From positions 18,291,501-18,355,500 of the forward strand of contig CM076947.1 of NCBI GenBank assembly GCA_039566865.1: 64,000 nucleotides of DNA, written 5' to 3'. Positions within the stretch are counted from its first letter, which is position 1. Each line of letters opens with the position of its first letter. Source of the stretch: Aurelia coerulea (taxonomy: Eukaryota > Cnidaria > Scyphozoa > Semaeostomeae > Ulmaridae). Position numbers and translations under genes: made by a program. A model generated the notes under the pieces. The model saw only the letters and a list, made by a program, of their open reading frames with translations, ran no database searches and was not told where the DNA came from. This document shows positions 1-11,570 of this stretch, piece by piece.

Positions 1-464
1 GTTCCTGTCTGGAGTATGGGTCAAATCCTAGAAAAAAAATATTTAAGAATTGCATTGTTGCAACTTTCAAGTGTTCAAAATGAGTGTCCAAAATTTTACA
101 GTGAAGAAGAGGGCTTCTTGATGCATCCAGCAATATATGTTGCCCTGCCGTTGATCTTTTTTGGGAGCAGCATAACATCTTCAAGAGGTTCAAAAAGAGG
201 GAAATTTGTGAGCTTCTTTGAAGAGTTTTCAAGCAGTCAAAGAAATCAAGTGATGTGCCTGAATCCTGAATCTTCTCATAAACATACTGAAATGAAATTT
301 AACTCATCATAGAAGTCCGTAAAATATCTCCTTCTCCAGGTAGCTTGATCAGCATCATCTGGTATAAACATTCGAAATGAGGATTTTTTTTAATTTCTCC
401 TATCACCAACAAACCAAACACATGATAAACTCATTATTCAAGGCCTATTCTATTGCTAGCTAAA
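1..464. other. no gene recognised
   Basis: A 98-codon open frame lies at 16-312 (+), but its protein resembles no family I know and has no motif. Neither strand shows a convincing splice-flanked exon or transposon terminus. The stretch is treated as upstream or intronic DNA. Confidence 0.5.
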
Positions 465-466
465 TA

Positions 467-845
467 CACGTATTTTTTTCTAAGAAACTAAGAATTTGGG
501 CCAGTACTGGAAGTTTCTTAAAATTATCAGATTTTGAGTACTCAGAGTTTCTTACGAGTTTCTTAGAGGTTCCATAACAATCTTCATGTACACTACCTGT
601 GCCCTCGTGAACATTTCAAAACAAGGTTTTTTTTATCCTTTCCAATGTTTAGACATGCCTAAAGTACCTTACGAGTAATATGATACAGGAAACAAGTGAA
701 AGTAAAGTAAAGAGATGTCAAGGATTTCCTTTCTCAAAGTGAATAGTTTCTTAACTTATCTTCTCCCAGTACTGGAGTTTCTTAATTTTTTGGCAATCTG
801 AGAGAGTTGAGTTTCTTATGGGCAGTTTCTTATAAAAAATACGTG
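467..845. mobile_element. short inverted-repeat MITE with TA duplication
   Basis: A 379-bp foldback element. The left end reads CACGTATTTTTT and the right end is its reverse complement AAAAAATACGTG, each next to a TA dinucleotide (465-466 and 846-847), as in Tc1/mariner-type insertions. The arms stay complementary inward for about 90 bp and carry repeated TTTCTTA/TAAGAAA words and an AGTACTGG motif. It has no coding capacity. A partial, decayed relative of one arm appears near 33208-33330. Assignment to mariner rests only on the TA duplication. Confidence 0.65.
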
Positions 846-847
846 TA

Positions 848-2246
848 AAGTCACGCACTGTACCTTTCTTATTGCTTCTTTCTTAACCAACTTCCATTTC
901 TTCTCGAATGGTTTTGCATATCATTAGGACGACAGGAACTCCAAAATATTGAAAGTGAACGATATTTGCTCCCAAGAACGAAAACTTTATCCGGAAAAAC
1001 GTAGGTCAAACATATTTCAGTAGGCCTATGGCCTAAACACGCTATTGTACTTGTACGACCGAAGCCTTTCTGGCTGCTTCAAGTCTGTCGTATATCTTCA
1101 CCTTGCTGCAGTGCAGGTCTTCATCATGATGAAATGGAATTGGAGGACAAAGTGCTGATCCTTCGAATTACCTGCAACCTTTTATCTGGCACGAAATTGC
1201 TTGTGCTGTATGTAAAGCGACAAATCCACTGCAGCGCGGTCACTGTCACTTCAATGTGTACTCTCTCTCGCTTTGCATTCCCGGTATGACGTCAAGACCT
1301 CTCGGTCCAGACCTCTTTGTGGAATGATTTTACGCGAACCTGACACCAAAATTTGCCCAAAATTGGCACTTTGAAAAGCCATAGAAAAAGAACGGAACGT
1401 CATATCGAAAAATTGTTTTCGGTTTCAAGCCATGAAAAGTAAACTCTATCAGATAACAAAAAGTTCCCCAAAGGTTTAGTGGCACTTTAAAGATTAAATG
1501 CTTGTTCAAAAAAATATGTTTTTATTGCCTTCTTGAAACTAGTTATGTCCTTGGAATGTCCTTGGAATGTCTGATGCTGTCTTTTAACCAGTAAATTGGA
1601 GTAAACATACTGCAAGCATTTTTATTTGACTGTTATTATCAAATTCGATCTCTGACTTGCAAGTTGCAACGATGGTGGATCACAGCATATCGACCGTAGT
1701 TTTATTTTCGTCGCGGGAACGGGATTGCTTGCGATAAAGGGCAAAGACTGTGATTTCATTGAATAGAGGATAGTTGGAAAATGTAAGTCCATTAATTTTT
1801 TTTTCATTTAGCCTTTCATATTCCGAATTTGTACAAGTGTTGAAAATATACCCAATTTTTCCGCTCGTCGGAAAAAGTGGGCCTATTTTAGTTGCCAAAA
1901 GAAAAACTTTTTTAAAAATATTTAACTGCCTTTGTCAGAGCTGAGATTTTTCTCCAAGAAAGAAGAAGCACTGAATGTCAATTAAACGAAACTTTTGAAA
2001 TGTTTTGCATTTTTGTCTCCTTTTACCAGCTGTCCATTTTGAGATTTTGCTCATTTTAGACCCACATTACCCCACCCTACCCTATTGTTTATTACAGCAT
2101 GGACGCAATCTGTGTCCTTTGCAGATTATTTTGTTCGGCGACAAAAAAATACCATTTGAATTAAATAATTTCATCCTAAAATCTACTATCTTGTATATTT
2201 CAAGAAAGGAACGCTTCGTATGATAACTTGATCCTTTTCATTAAAT
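848..2246. other. no gene recognised
   Basis: About 1.4 kb without a recognisable gene. Open frames are short and overlapping. The 1270-1490 stretch has the look of a dispersed repeat end, but no partner copy was found in this window. Confidence 0.5.
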
Positions 2247-2259
2247 ATCCCTAAATCTT

Positions 2260-2668
2260 TTTTTTTTTTTTTTTTTTTTTTATATTCAATATAAAAATTT
2301 ACAACAAAATTACCTAAACACTACCTACAATCTACTATACCACACTACAAGAACGGGGACCAGGAGGAGCAAAATATCATGTCTACCCCCTGGAATTAAT
2401 ATAAACTAAAATACAACTAATACAAAACTACTACACATACGCTACAACTAATACAGATAGAAATTCTAATTATAAAAACATTTTACAAATAAATATTTGA
2501 GCCGGTTTCACATTAGATGTCAGGCCAAAATATAATAGTGAACAATCGGTACGCCGGCCGAGGAAACAACAACGACAACAACTGTCCCCGTCACTGCTCC
2601 CCACCCAAGGTCCCCATCGCTCGAGACACCGCTATCGTGTCTGGATTTCTAATATAAGCCTAAAATAA
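2260..2668 (-). mobile_element. 5'-truncated retrocopy of a non-LTR 3' UTR with poly(A) and 13-bp TSD
   Basis: A 409-bp insert begins on the plus strand with about 20 T residues, the poly(A) tail of a reverse-oriented copy. It is flanked by identical 13-bp duplications ATCCCTAAATCTT at 2247-2259 and 2669-2681. This is the classic signature of target-primed reverse transcription. The body (ACAATCTACTATACC... and following) resembles the non-coding sequence next to the minus-strand fragment at 46.57-46.70 kb, so it is probably the 3' UTR of that family. It contains no coding sequence. Confidence 0.8.
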
Positions 2669-2699
2669 ATCCCTAAATCTTGTGCCTAACCTACTTCTT

Positions 2700-3155
2700 T
2701 GTAATTTGTAATTTGTCATTTCATTTCATTATCATTTCATTTCATTTCATTTTTATAGCTAAAGAGGAGGCTTCAGCAAAAGTGCTGATTTTCAAGGGGC
2801 CCTCCCATGAAATAAAACAAAACTAAATTACAATAATTGATTAATATTAAAACTATAACTAAACCTATTATCAATCTAAAAACCTATTTACAATTTCCAA
2901 AATTTACAATCAAAAGAAAACCCTAAATTGACTGCTTAAATAAGCTCAGGGTGGATGCTTGTTTTGACTCAGCTGAGAGGCTATTCCGCAACTGTGCTCC
3001 TCTGAAAGAAAAACATTTTTGACCGTTTGCTGCTTTTTCAAAGGTAGCCTCAGGTCCGTGTTTGTGTTACGGAGGCTACGGGAGGAGCATTCTGAGTTTC
3101 TTGTGAAAAGGTTATATTACTCAAGTATTGTGGAGCCAGCCCATTCAATACATGA
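2700..3155 (-). pseudogene. CR1-like element, 3' end only (RT C-terminus plus 3' UTR)
   Basis: Read on the minus strand, 3150 to 2920 encodes a decayed reverse-transcriptase C-terminus (LFTRNSECSSRSLRNTNTDL, then NSLSAESKQ-like words). It matches the end of the longer copy at 31.4-31.56 kb. The 3' UTR keeps the GGGAGGGCCCCTTGAAAATC hairpin region (2768-2812), and the element ends in an ATTTC-repeat tail near 2710-2750. It is 5'-truncated and abuts the start of the plus-strand CR1 element at about 3156, so the two elements lie back to back. It is non-functional. Confidence 0.8.
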
Positions 3156-4265
3156 AAATAAAGAAAAAATTAATCAATCATGCTGTGAAGGAACAAAGAA
3201 ACGCCTTTCAGAGATCGAGAGACAAATTGATCAAATTTTAGTCAAGTTAGATGACTCTGAATCTTCCAGTGAGAGGAAGTGGAAGTCGATGTCAGACAGT
3301 TTTTTTCAGAGAATTAGCACCTTATGGTATGGAGCAAACTAGCATAAACATGAATGGAGCAGAAGATAGATGGGAACTCCCCAGGGCAACGAGACGACCT
3401 CTTCCTATTCAAGATCGGGCAGTGCCAATAACAGCAGCCAACAGGTTCAGCGCTTTGGGAAGAATGGCTGATTGTGAGTCTCACCAAAATAGAAACGAAA
3501 ACCTGCAGTTAGAGGAAAGTATGCGGGTCCCAAGAGAAAGAAATGCGTCTTTTCAAACTCAAAGATTTCGTAACCAGATTCCAATACCAAATCGTTTGAA
3601 TCGAAAAAATGATCAAGATTTATGTCACAAGAGAATCAACGAGCGCAGTCAGATGACACTCAGCGAATCCAGGGAGATATGGCAAGAAATCTTCATTATG
3701 GGAAGAGAATGGTTTCTGGTGATGCACAAAGATTTTCTTTTTCAGGGGATAGGCGGACAGAGCCTGAAATGACCACTTTTGGAAACACAGCAAGGAGACA
3801 AAAGAACAAGACTGTTTATATCGTTGGAGACTCAATGTTGAAGAATGTAAAGCGACGAGAAATTAACTCAGATCTACAAAGCCGTGGCATTACCACACAT
3901 GTGAAGACGTTTCCAGGTGCAACTGCAGACGATATGAAGCTCTATATACAACCTGCATTAAAGTCAAAACCTGAAACTGTAAGCCACATGTCGTTGCCAG
4001 AAAGATAATTGATGTTGCTGTCCAAGCGAAGTCGCATGTTCCGGAAGTGATGGTATCAGCACTATTCAAGCGTGCAGATTCACAAGAACTCGATTAAAAA
4101 AAGACTCAGGTAAATAGTTTGTTAATATCTGAGTGCAATAGACATGGTTTGCAGCTTATTAATAATGATAACATACAACCTAGTCATCTCGATAAATGGG
4201 GTCTCCATTTGAACTTTCGTGGGGCAAATATCCTTACAGGTAACCTGATTCGTAGTTTAGAGTGA
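3156..4265 (+). pseudogene. CR1-like ORF1 with SGNH-esterase-type domain, frameshifted
   Basis: The N-terminal part (3160-3340) is a charged, coiled-coil-like segment (KRLSEIERQIDQILVKLDDS). A frame change near 3300-3340 leads into a polar linker, then at 3811-3975 a block with TVYIVGDSMLKNVKR and a downstream FPGATADDMKLYI. This is the GDS-type start of the SGNH hydrolase domain found in ORF1 of many CR1-clade elements. A further break follows near 3970. The C-terminus (HLDKWGLHLNFRG, carrying the catalytic-type D..H.N words) ends at the TGA at 4263. At least two frame changes make this a dead copy of an RNA-binding/esterase ORF1 protein. Confidence 0.8.
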
Positions 4266-4436
4266 CTGAATTCGACTAGCTTAATACCATATGAGTTTGA
4301 TAATGCAACTAACGTAGATCACACGATTTCAAGTTGTGATAATCAGGTCTGTAGTCTTGAATCTTCTATTGCATCAGCCCCCCAATCGCAAGTTACTCTG
4401 ACATCATCTGTTTCTTCGTCTGACTCCGATCAATCC

Positions 4437-7390
4437 ATGGTCTCATGTGACATCGACAGATTTTTTGGTGTACGGAAAAAATACCCCAACAATCCAATCA
4501 TTGGGTTTTTAAACATAAACAGTCTAAGAAATAAGGTTATCGACCTTAGATTAATTGTCGAAAGATGCAAACCGGATTTTTTGGTAATTGGGGAGACAAA
4601 GCTAAATGCAAGCTTCAGAACTGAAACATTATCTATTAACGGTTATCAAGACCCTTATCGCAGAGATAGAACGGAATATGGTGGGGGACTGATGCAATAT
4701 GTTAGAAACGGAATCGTATGCAAGAGAGTGCCCTGTTTTGAAATTCCTACTATTGAGCTGATATGTTCTGAGCTAACCATATGTAAGAAGAAATGGGTTA
4801 TTTTTAGCATTTACCGACCACCTGATTCAAATCTAGAATCATTTTTCGCAGAAATTTCCCATTAAGTAAATGCAGCTCTCGACAAATATGATAACATTAT
4901 TATTATGGGTGATATCAACATAGATACACATGATACGAAACATCCTGGCTACAACAAGCTCAAATCTTTCTGTGATGTTTTTGGGCTATCCAATTTAGTA
5001 ACGGGTAAGACTTGCTTTTCCAAACAATGCGATTCTTCCATTGATGTCATACTTACAAATCATCCAAGGAGCTTTCAGGTGACTTCTGTATATGAGACTG
5101 GGCTGAGTGACTGTCATGGCCTTATAGCTACTACCATGAAATCTCATATCCCTCGCCTTAAACCCAAGACGATTATTTATCGAAGCTTTAAAAATTTTAA
5201 CTCAGATGAATTTTTGCTTGATGTAAGAAATTTTGGTGTGGACTGTAATGTTGATGACCCAAACTGTTTGTACACTGACCTCACAGCCAAGTTTCGGAAA
5301 GTTGTTGACAAACATGCTCCGCTGAAAAAGAAATTCCTTAGAGGGAATAATGCCCCTTTCATGAATAGAAAATTTAAAAAGGCAATCTATGTCAGAACGA
5401 ATTTGAAGAAAAAGTTCATCAAAAATCCAACCAATGATAATAAAGCAAGATTCAAGAAACAACGCAATAAGTGCGTTTCTTTGAGGAAAAAAGCCATTAG
5501 AGACCATTTTAAGAAGGCAACGAGTACAAAGATTTTTGGAACCTAGTCAAGCCTTTCCTTTCCAACAAAGGGGGTCTATCTGATAGCAATATTACATTAG
5601 TTAAGGGCGAAAAAATGATAACAGATGCTGCAGAATTCACCGAAGTTTTTAACGACCATTACATAAACATTGTTCAGAAATCTAGTGGCAAAAAACCGAG
5701 CAGTGTGGCCGATAATTACGGAATCAACGATGATCGTGAAGCTGTCAAATTAATTCTTGCAAAATACGAAAACCATCCAAGCGTTTTGGCAATTATTCAA
5801 AACCATGATAACACTTTCGAGCCGTTTTCTTTCCAAGAAGTGGAAAACTCTAAAGTTTTACGACTATTAAAGGAGATGGATGGCAGGAAATCTACAGGCG
5901 AAGATAATACACCCCCAAAACTAGTGTCTCTAGCTTCAGCTGAACTCACAGCTCCACTGACCAACGCTATCAACAGCAGCATCCGTAACTCTCAGTTTCC
6001 AGAGAAAGGAAAACGTGCATCTGTCTGTCCTTTAGACAAAGGAGAGCAAGATAAAACAGTTGAAAAAAACTTTCGGCCTGTGAGTGTTCTAAACGCATTC
6101 TCCAAAATATACGAAAAAGTCATCAAAAAACAACTGATCCCTCCTCTTGAGAAGTCTCTTTCCATTTTTATTGCAGCTTATAGAGAACGCTATAGCACCC
6201 AGCACATTTTGATAAGGCTGATAGAGGAGTGGAGGTCAAGATTAGATAACGATTACGTAGTGGGGGCTATCATTATGGACCTTTCGAAGGCTTTTGATTG
6301 TATCCCTCATGATCTTTTGATAGCAAAATTGTCCGCATATGGGCTTGATGAAAACTCTTTAGTATATATTTATTCCTACCTTAAAAGACGAGAACAATGT
6401 GTCAGGATAAATAGTACGTTTCAACTCATTCTATCGGGTGTCCCCCAAGGCTCCGTATTAGGCCCTATTCTTTTTAACTTTTTCATAAATGACCTCATTC
6501 TGTTCATCAAAAAAGCATCTGTCTGTAACTATGCCGATGATAATACTCTTGTTTATTCTTCTAAGACTATGTCCGATCTTATAGATGTTTTGGAGAGCGA
6601 AGCAAAGCTTTCTTTGGAATGGCTTAAGAATAATGATATGATTGCAAATCCTGAGAAATTTCATGCACTTTTGATTAAAAAGGATCAATCTGATACTAGT
6701 GGTATCAATATCAGTATCCAGGGAAAGAGCATAAAATCGGAAGAAAGTGTAAAGCTCTTAGGCATAAAACTTGATAATAAGTTAAACTTTCATCCGCATA
6801 TTTCTGACCTTTGCCATAAGGCTGCAACTCAGCTTAATGTCCTGAAAAGACTCAAGTCTTTTATTGGTTTTGAAGAACGAAAGGTGTTGATTCAAAGTTT
6901 TGTATTTTCGAATTTCAATTACTGTCCGTTGGTCTGGAATTTTTCATCGGCAAAGTCCATGCAAAAAGTTGAAAAGATACAAGAAAGGGCATTGAGATTT
7001 CTATACAATGATCATACTAGCTCGTATGATGCCCTGCTAGTGAAGTCGGGCAGATCCTACATGCACGTTTCTAGGCTAAGATCCCTCTGTATCGAAATTT
7101 ACAAGACTATGAAGGATTTAAATCCCACCTTTATGAAGGATATTTTTGCTTTTAAATCATCAAGAAATTCAAATCGATCTCAAAGAAATCCTTATGACCT
7201 ACTGCACCATAGGCCTAATCAGGTAACTTATGGCTCCAATAGCCTCAGAGCCTTGGCACCAAAAGTTTGCAACGGTTTGCCTAATGAGATTAAATCGGCT
7301 GATAACTGATTTATTTTCAAACGCCTAATTAAAGAATGGGACGGTATCAAATGTAGCTGCAACGTCTGCAGGCACACAGAATCCAAATGA
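4437..7390 (+). pseudogene. CR1-like ORF2 (endonuclease plus reverse transcriptase), four lesions
   Basis: This is a nearly full-length ORF2 of a CR1-superclade non-LTR element (family 1 here). The apurinic-type endonuclease covers 4490-5110: FLNINSLRNKV, the ETKLN motif, IYRPPDS, MGDINID and the SDCH motif. The reverse transcriptase covers about 5850-6900: LSKAFDCIPHDLL, SGVPQGSVLGPILF and the catalytic YADD at 6532-6543. The protein ends in a Cys-rich tail, KCSCNVCRH. An in-frame TAA interrupts the endonuclease at 4863-4865. A frameshift near 5517 separates the endonuclease part from the long 564-codon RT frame (5615-7309). A TGA at 7307 precedes the last 27 codons. The start is placed at the ATG at 4437, though the true start could lie slightly upstream. 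Confidence 0.88.
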
Positions 7391-7890
7391 ACGCATGTGC
7401 GAGATGGGCTGGTGGGATATCTGGTGTTGGGGGGATGACCGCGCCTTTGCCTTGGTGCTCCCTCCTGTCGGCGGTGGGGGTCAGCGGTTTTGTCCGATGG
7501 ATCTCGGGGTGGCTCGTTTGCTGATTTCCTCGGTTCTGTCCTGTGGAACCATTAGTGGTGCTATGGGGTGGAGCTGGAGCGATTGGCTGGCGGGTGGCCC
7601 TGTTTGCTGTTGGGTGGGGCTGCTGGCTCTTATCGTTGTCGGGGTGGCGGGCCAGGCAGGTGGGGCTTTGTCGTCTGTCCGTGGCTGGGTGTCCTGCAAT
7701 CTTGCACTTGCGTTAGAGTTTTAGAGGGTCTTCTTTCTAATTATTGCAATGGTCCATAACAGGGCATTTCGATGGGGCTGCATTTATCAATACATAAAAC
7801 CTCCAGATAGAATTAGAGCATACATATTTATTTATTTATTCATACATATTCATTTAGTTTAGTTTAGTTTCGAATTTGATTAGTTTCTTC
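7391..7890 (+). other. 3' UTR of the CR1-like element, with GC-rich block
   Basis: After the ORF2 stop the composition changes sharply. Positions 7395-7740 are G-rich and CpG-containing, unlike the AT-rich surroundings, and then return to AT-rich DNA ending in short ATTT and TTTAG repeats at 7825-7875. Both strands hold open frames of 60-110 codons here, but their low-complexity Gly/Trp/Cys or Pro composition reflects the base bias. I read it as the element's 3' non-coding tail. A short foreign insertion is also possible. Confidence 0.5.
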
Positions 7891-7899
7891 TTATATTAT

Positions 7900-9826
7900 A
7901 ATTAGAAGCTATATTTAATTATTCGAAATAAAATAAGATGACAACAACAAGAACAAGGATTTGAAGACCATTGTTCCAGAATCATGTTTAATGAGTTCTT
8001 GAATGGTCTTCCATCCCAGCCCCTCAATAAATGGTCTGCTTTGGGAGTCGTAGCTGCTGTTTGTGATAATTCTTGCTGCGCGATTCTGAAGTTTTTGCAA
8101 CTGATTAATTTCAGTTGAAACTGCACACCCCCAAACAGAGCAACAGTATCGAAAGTGCGTCTCCACAAGACCTGTGTAGAGAATTTTCAAAGATTCTCTC
8201 GGTAGGAATGACTTGGCGTGCTTCAAAAGCCTACTGCCCTGGAAACCTTGGTAGAAACCACCTTGACTTGTTCTTTCAATTCCAGGGAGCAGTCAATTTG
8301 TACATCAAGGTATTTCGTTTTTGAACAACTTGCAGTTCATTTTCACGAATTTTCAATTTCAGTTCATTATTCCGACTTTTGAGAGTGGCATGTTTCTGTC
8401 TGGTGGAAACAATCATGACGTGTGTTTTTGTAACAGTCAAAGATAGTTTGTTGCCTTGTAGCCAAGAGTCCAATCGCCTAAGGTCGTTGTTGATAGCCTC
8501 ATTTAGCTGAGTAAAGTCATAGGACTGGTGGCATAGACTGGTATCATCAGCAAACATGGACACAGTGGAATCTTGGACAGCTTGTGTGAGATCATTGATA
8601 TAGATCAGGAAACGTAAGGGACCAAGACATGAGCCTTGTGGCACACCAACTTCTATATCCCTAGTGCCTGAGTCAGCACCATTTACCCTACAAAACTCTT
8701 TACGGTTGGTGAGGTAAGATTTAAACCAAGAAAGTTCCCGGTGTTGGACACCATAGTGGGCAAGTTTTCTACAGAGAATATTATGAGCAACAGTGTCAAA
8801 TACTTTTTTAAGGTCAATGAATGCTAGTCCCACAAGCTTACCAAGATCCAACCCATTGTACCAATCATCAGTATTTTTAAGTAAACAGTTACTGCAGACG
8901 GAAGGCGCAAAAGAACCTGACTGGTTGTTGGAAAATTAACCATTTTTTGTCCATATGATCGTACAATTAGTTGGTCACAAGTTTTTCAAAGAGCCTTGAG
9001 ATGACTGGTAAGACTGATATTGGTCGATAGTTAGACTTGTCAGTCTTTTCTCCATCTTGGAAAGTTGGAGTGACTCTAGCTACTTTCCATGAGTCAGGAA
9101 ACTGACTTGTTTCAATGGATGTGTTGAACAGGAAGGCAAGCGAGTTTTTAATGAAAGGCAATACAAGTTTCAAAAAGTGGCTAGAAATGTTGTCAGTCCC
9201 AAAACTCTTTGCTGTCTTAAACTTGGAAAATTCATCCCTGATTTCTTGAACCTCAATAGTCCTGAAGGTGAAATTTAGCCTTAATTTTGTTAACCTCATG
9301 GTCACCTGAAAGGAGGGGACTTGGAACCAGATCAATGTTGTCAGCAAGGTCCTTGCCTACCGAGCAAAAGAAGGTGTTCATTTTATCCGAAATTTCTTTT
9401 TTGCGAACAGTCTTCAAGTCAGATTCTTTGAGACAGTCAATGCTCTTGTTGAGAAGTTAATTTATTGTTTTCCATGATTTTTTCATGTTTCCTTCACAAG
9501 CAGAGATCTTATTAGTGTAGTACTCCTTCTTAAGCTGGACGTTCAGGGTATTACGTATTACGTACCTGCCTGTATGAGTCCATAAGGATTGGGGACTGTC
9601 ATTTGGTTACAGCCTTTTTAAGTCTGTCTCTGGACAGCATAACGTTTCTAAGGTCCTTACCTATCCAAGGACAGAATTTCTCTGAGACATGCATTTCAGA
9701 TATTGGGGCATGTTTGTCTATAATCAGAGAAAATAAGTTGAACCATTTGTTGACAAGAACATTTATATCATCAACATGTGCCAGAAACACCTGCCAGGAA
9801 TGCTTCTTCATTGAAATTTGTCTATG
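7900..9826 (-). pseudogene. CR1-like reverse transcriptase fragment (family 2), 5'-truncated
   Basis: Minus-strand reverse transcriptase of the same family as the 28-31.6 kb copy. In protein order: an N-terminal linker (9811-9599, ending SRDRLKKAVTK), the thumb/finger region with KSFGTDNISSHFLKL and YRPISVLPVISRLFEKL (9347-8967), then FIDLKKVFDTVAHNIL, VGVPQGSCLGPL, the catalytic FADD near 8550, and a C-terminal block HFRYCCSVWGC (8226-7915). Frameshifts separate these blocks, and the endonuclease and ORF1 are absent, so it is inactive. Its 5' truncation point at about 9827 coincides with the edge of a dispersed repeat also found at 62.85 kb. Confidence 0.87.
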
Positions 9827-10010
9827 TTAAGTATCTGTATCCATTGAAATGTTAATTATTTATGTATGTGTAGCATTTTGTAATTGTTAGCCTATTTGCA
9901 TGTCTTTACATAATGGCCATGGGGCTGCCACTGTCTTTTGCTGCTCATGGTATCGTCCTAGTAGTGTTGCGTAGTAATTAGAAAGTATGGTAGAATGAAA
10001 ACTGTATTGT
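9827..10010 (+). repeat. dispersed repeat, copy 1 (partner at 62.85 kb)
   Basis: About 170 bp starting AAGTATCTGTATCCATTG and containing ATGGCCATGGGGCTGCCACT and TTTTGCTGCTCATGGTATCG. It recurs in the same orientation at 62853-63015 at roughly 85% identity by eye. In both places the left neighbour is the truncated 5' edge of an antisense CR1 fragment, although the CR1 families differ. No long open frame is present. The repeat's origin is not known to me. Confidence 0.7.
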
Positions 10011-10199
10011 AATGTTTTATATGGATATAAAAACAATCTGTGATGTTACACCTTAAAAAGATAATCGACATTGATTGAATTTTCGAATTTTAGTGATTTC
10101 TCAAACGCCCAAATGTCTTTTGAATCACCCGATGCGTTTTCTATTTACCGAGCTGATGTTCATGCTCAAGCACAACTTGATTTCCGTCTCTTTTCCTAG

Positions 10200-10370
10200 A
10201 AGTTGAAAAACTGTCATCGATATCAACTGTGGACGGAGCATGCGTCAGCAACCAAGACGAGTCTACGACAGCAGCAGCTGCTAGTGATCCCTCTTGCAGT
10301 ATTCCATCATTGGAAACCATAGAGAAGAAATATCTTGACATTGCAAGGTTTAAGATTTTTCAGCTGGCTG
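10200..10370 (+). CDS. ARHGAP1: ARHGAP1-like RhoGAP, internal exon (N-terminal region)
   Basis: A 171-bp coding exon with a pyrimidine-rich acceptor (TTTCCGTCTCTTTTCCTAG ending at 10199) and a strong donor (GTAAGT at 10371). It enters with two bases of a split codon, has 56 full codons, and leaves with one base. It encodes a low-complexity Ser/Thr/Ala stretch, then ETIEKKYLDIARFKIFQLA. That segment corresponds to the DIARHQIVEVAG region just before the Sec14/CRAL-TRIO domain of p50RhoGAP (from family knowledge). There is no in-frame Met, so at least one upstream exon is needed; I did not find it in 1-10199. The phase joins exactly to the exon at 38236. The product would be a cytosolic or membrane-associated activator of Rho/Cdc42 GTP hydrolysis. 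Confidence 0.85.
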
Positions 10371-11130
10371 GTAAGTTCTTTGTAGCATTTATTTAGCCAT
10401 GATTTTGCAGAGACCTTGAGGCCTGCACCTAGGGGAGGCTCTTGATCTCTTGATTTACAAATATACCGGAAATGCCGCTGGAAGTTAGAAAAAGCAGCCT
10501 GTTCTGGAGTCAAATTTTGGAACCTGATACCGTACCCCGGAGTACAAATTTCAGAAAAAATTCAATTTCCTTTGGTTTATACCAAAAATTATACGATTCC
10601 TTTCAATTTAACTAGAAACCTATCAGAAGAAACGGAAAATAAAGCTGTGTCTTGGAGCTGCCTTTAAGAATGATTCCCTGGCTTAGAGGAGGAATCCTGA
10701 AAAATCGTACCCTGCTCAGCATCGTGTACCCTGGGTACTAGAGATAAATAATTTAAAATACTAAAAAAATACTTAAAATTTTTTTTATCTCTGGTACCCA
10801 GGGGAAAGCAGCGTGCCTCCCTACAAAAAATATATAATGAATTGAACTTTTCTTGCATGATGTGTGACACCATTCAGTAATAACAACGACAAAACATTTT
10901 CGGCCCTAATTCATGCAAAAGATTTATTCTTCCAAAATTTAGCCATATATTTGTCACTTCAGTTGTTTAGATTGATGCAACAACTTCTTTGATGGCAATG
11001 CTAGAGAGTACGAGAAATGCTATAGAGAAAGCTAAAATCCTTTGAATGCAGTTTATAAACTGTTCACAAACCAGGACAGCCAACTTTGAGTCTTAGGAAA
11101 CCATTTCTAAGAATGGAAAGCAAACTGTCT
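10371..11130. other. start of 27.9-kb intron; small perfect hairpin, no gene
   Basis: Intronic DNA downstream of the 10200-10370 exon. A short perfect palindrome has arms CCCTGGGTACTAGAGATAAA (10729-10748) and its complement (10784-10803) around an AT-rich 35-bp loop. No coding signal was recognised. Confidence 0.55.
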
Positions 11131-11219
11131 TCCAAGCAACAATAAATGATTACGGAAAAGATGGCGTCTGGGGGCATTTGACCAAGATGCATCATGCGTT
11201 CTATAATGGAATCAACAAT

Positions 11220-11570
11220 GATTCTATAGAAATTCGATCATCTTTTGCAATGCATCTATCAAAAGCATATGACTGTATACCTCATGACCTCTTTATTGCT
11301 AAATTGAAGGCCTGTGAATTTCATGTAAAAAGCTTGCGACCTACCTAATCGGAAACCAAGAGTAAAAATTGGGTCTTATAAAAATCTCAGAGCAATTTCA
11401 AGATAGGCACCCCCAAGACTTTGTTCTTGGGCCCTTGCTATTTAACATCTTCCTAAGTTATTTGTTCTCTATGAAATTAGATTCAGAAATATGTAATTTT
11501 GCTGACGACAACACCGTGTATTCATGTGGCATTCGAATAAGCGAAATTATGAAAAATTCAGAAAACGATC
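11220..11570 (+). pseudogene. CR1-like RT fragment (family 1), left part split by BEL element
   Basis: Frame-broken reverse transcriptase. It shows LSKAYDCIPHDLFIAKL (11254-11307), a GPLLFNIFL block (11430s) and the catalytic FADD (11501-11512), and stops at SENDLS exactly where the BEL LTR begins. It matches the family-1 copy up to about position 6614 of that copy. The C-terminal remainder of the same kind of element resumes at 18148, with roughly 460 bp of the expected sequence missing. Confidence 0.82.

Noticed and set aside
16..312. 98-codon plus-strand ORF at the left edge
   Set aside because: No motif, no flanking signal, no second copy, and the length is within chance expectation. Not called as a gene.
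1125..1250. Possible first coding exon of the RhoGAP gene (ATGGAATTGGAGGACAAAG...)
   Set aside because: An open frame starts with Met-Glu-Leu-Glu-Asp, but no donor gives the one-base carry that the 10200 exon requires.
7395..7759. Overlapping plus- and minus-strand ORFs of 63-109 codons in a GC-rich block
   Set aside because: All frames are open mainly because stop codons are rare in G-rich DNA. The proteins are low-complexity and match nothing.
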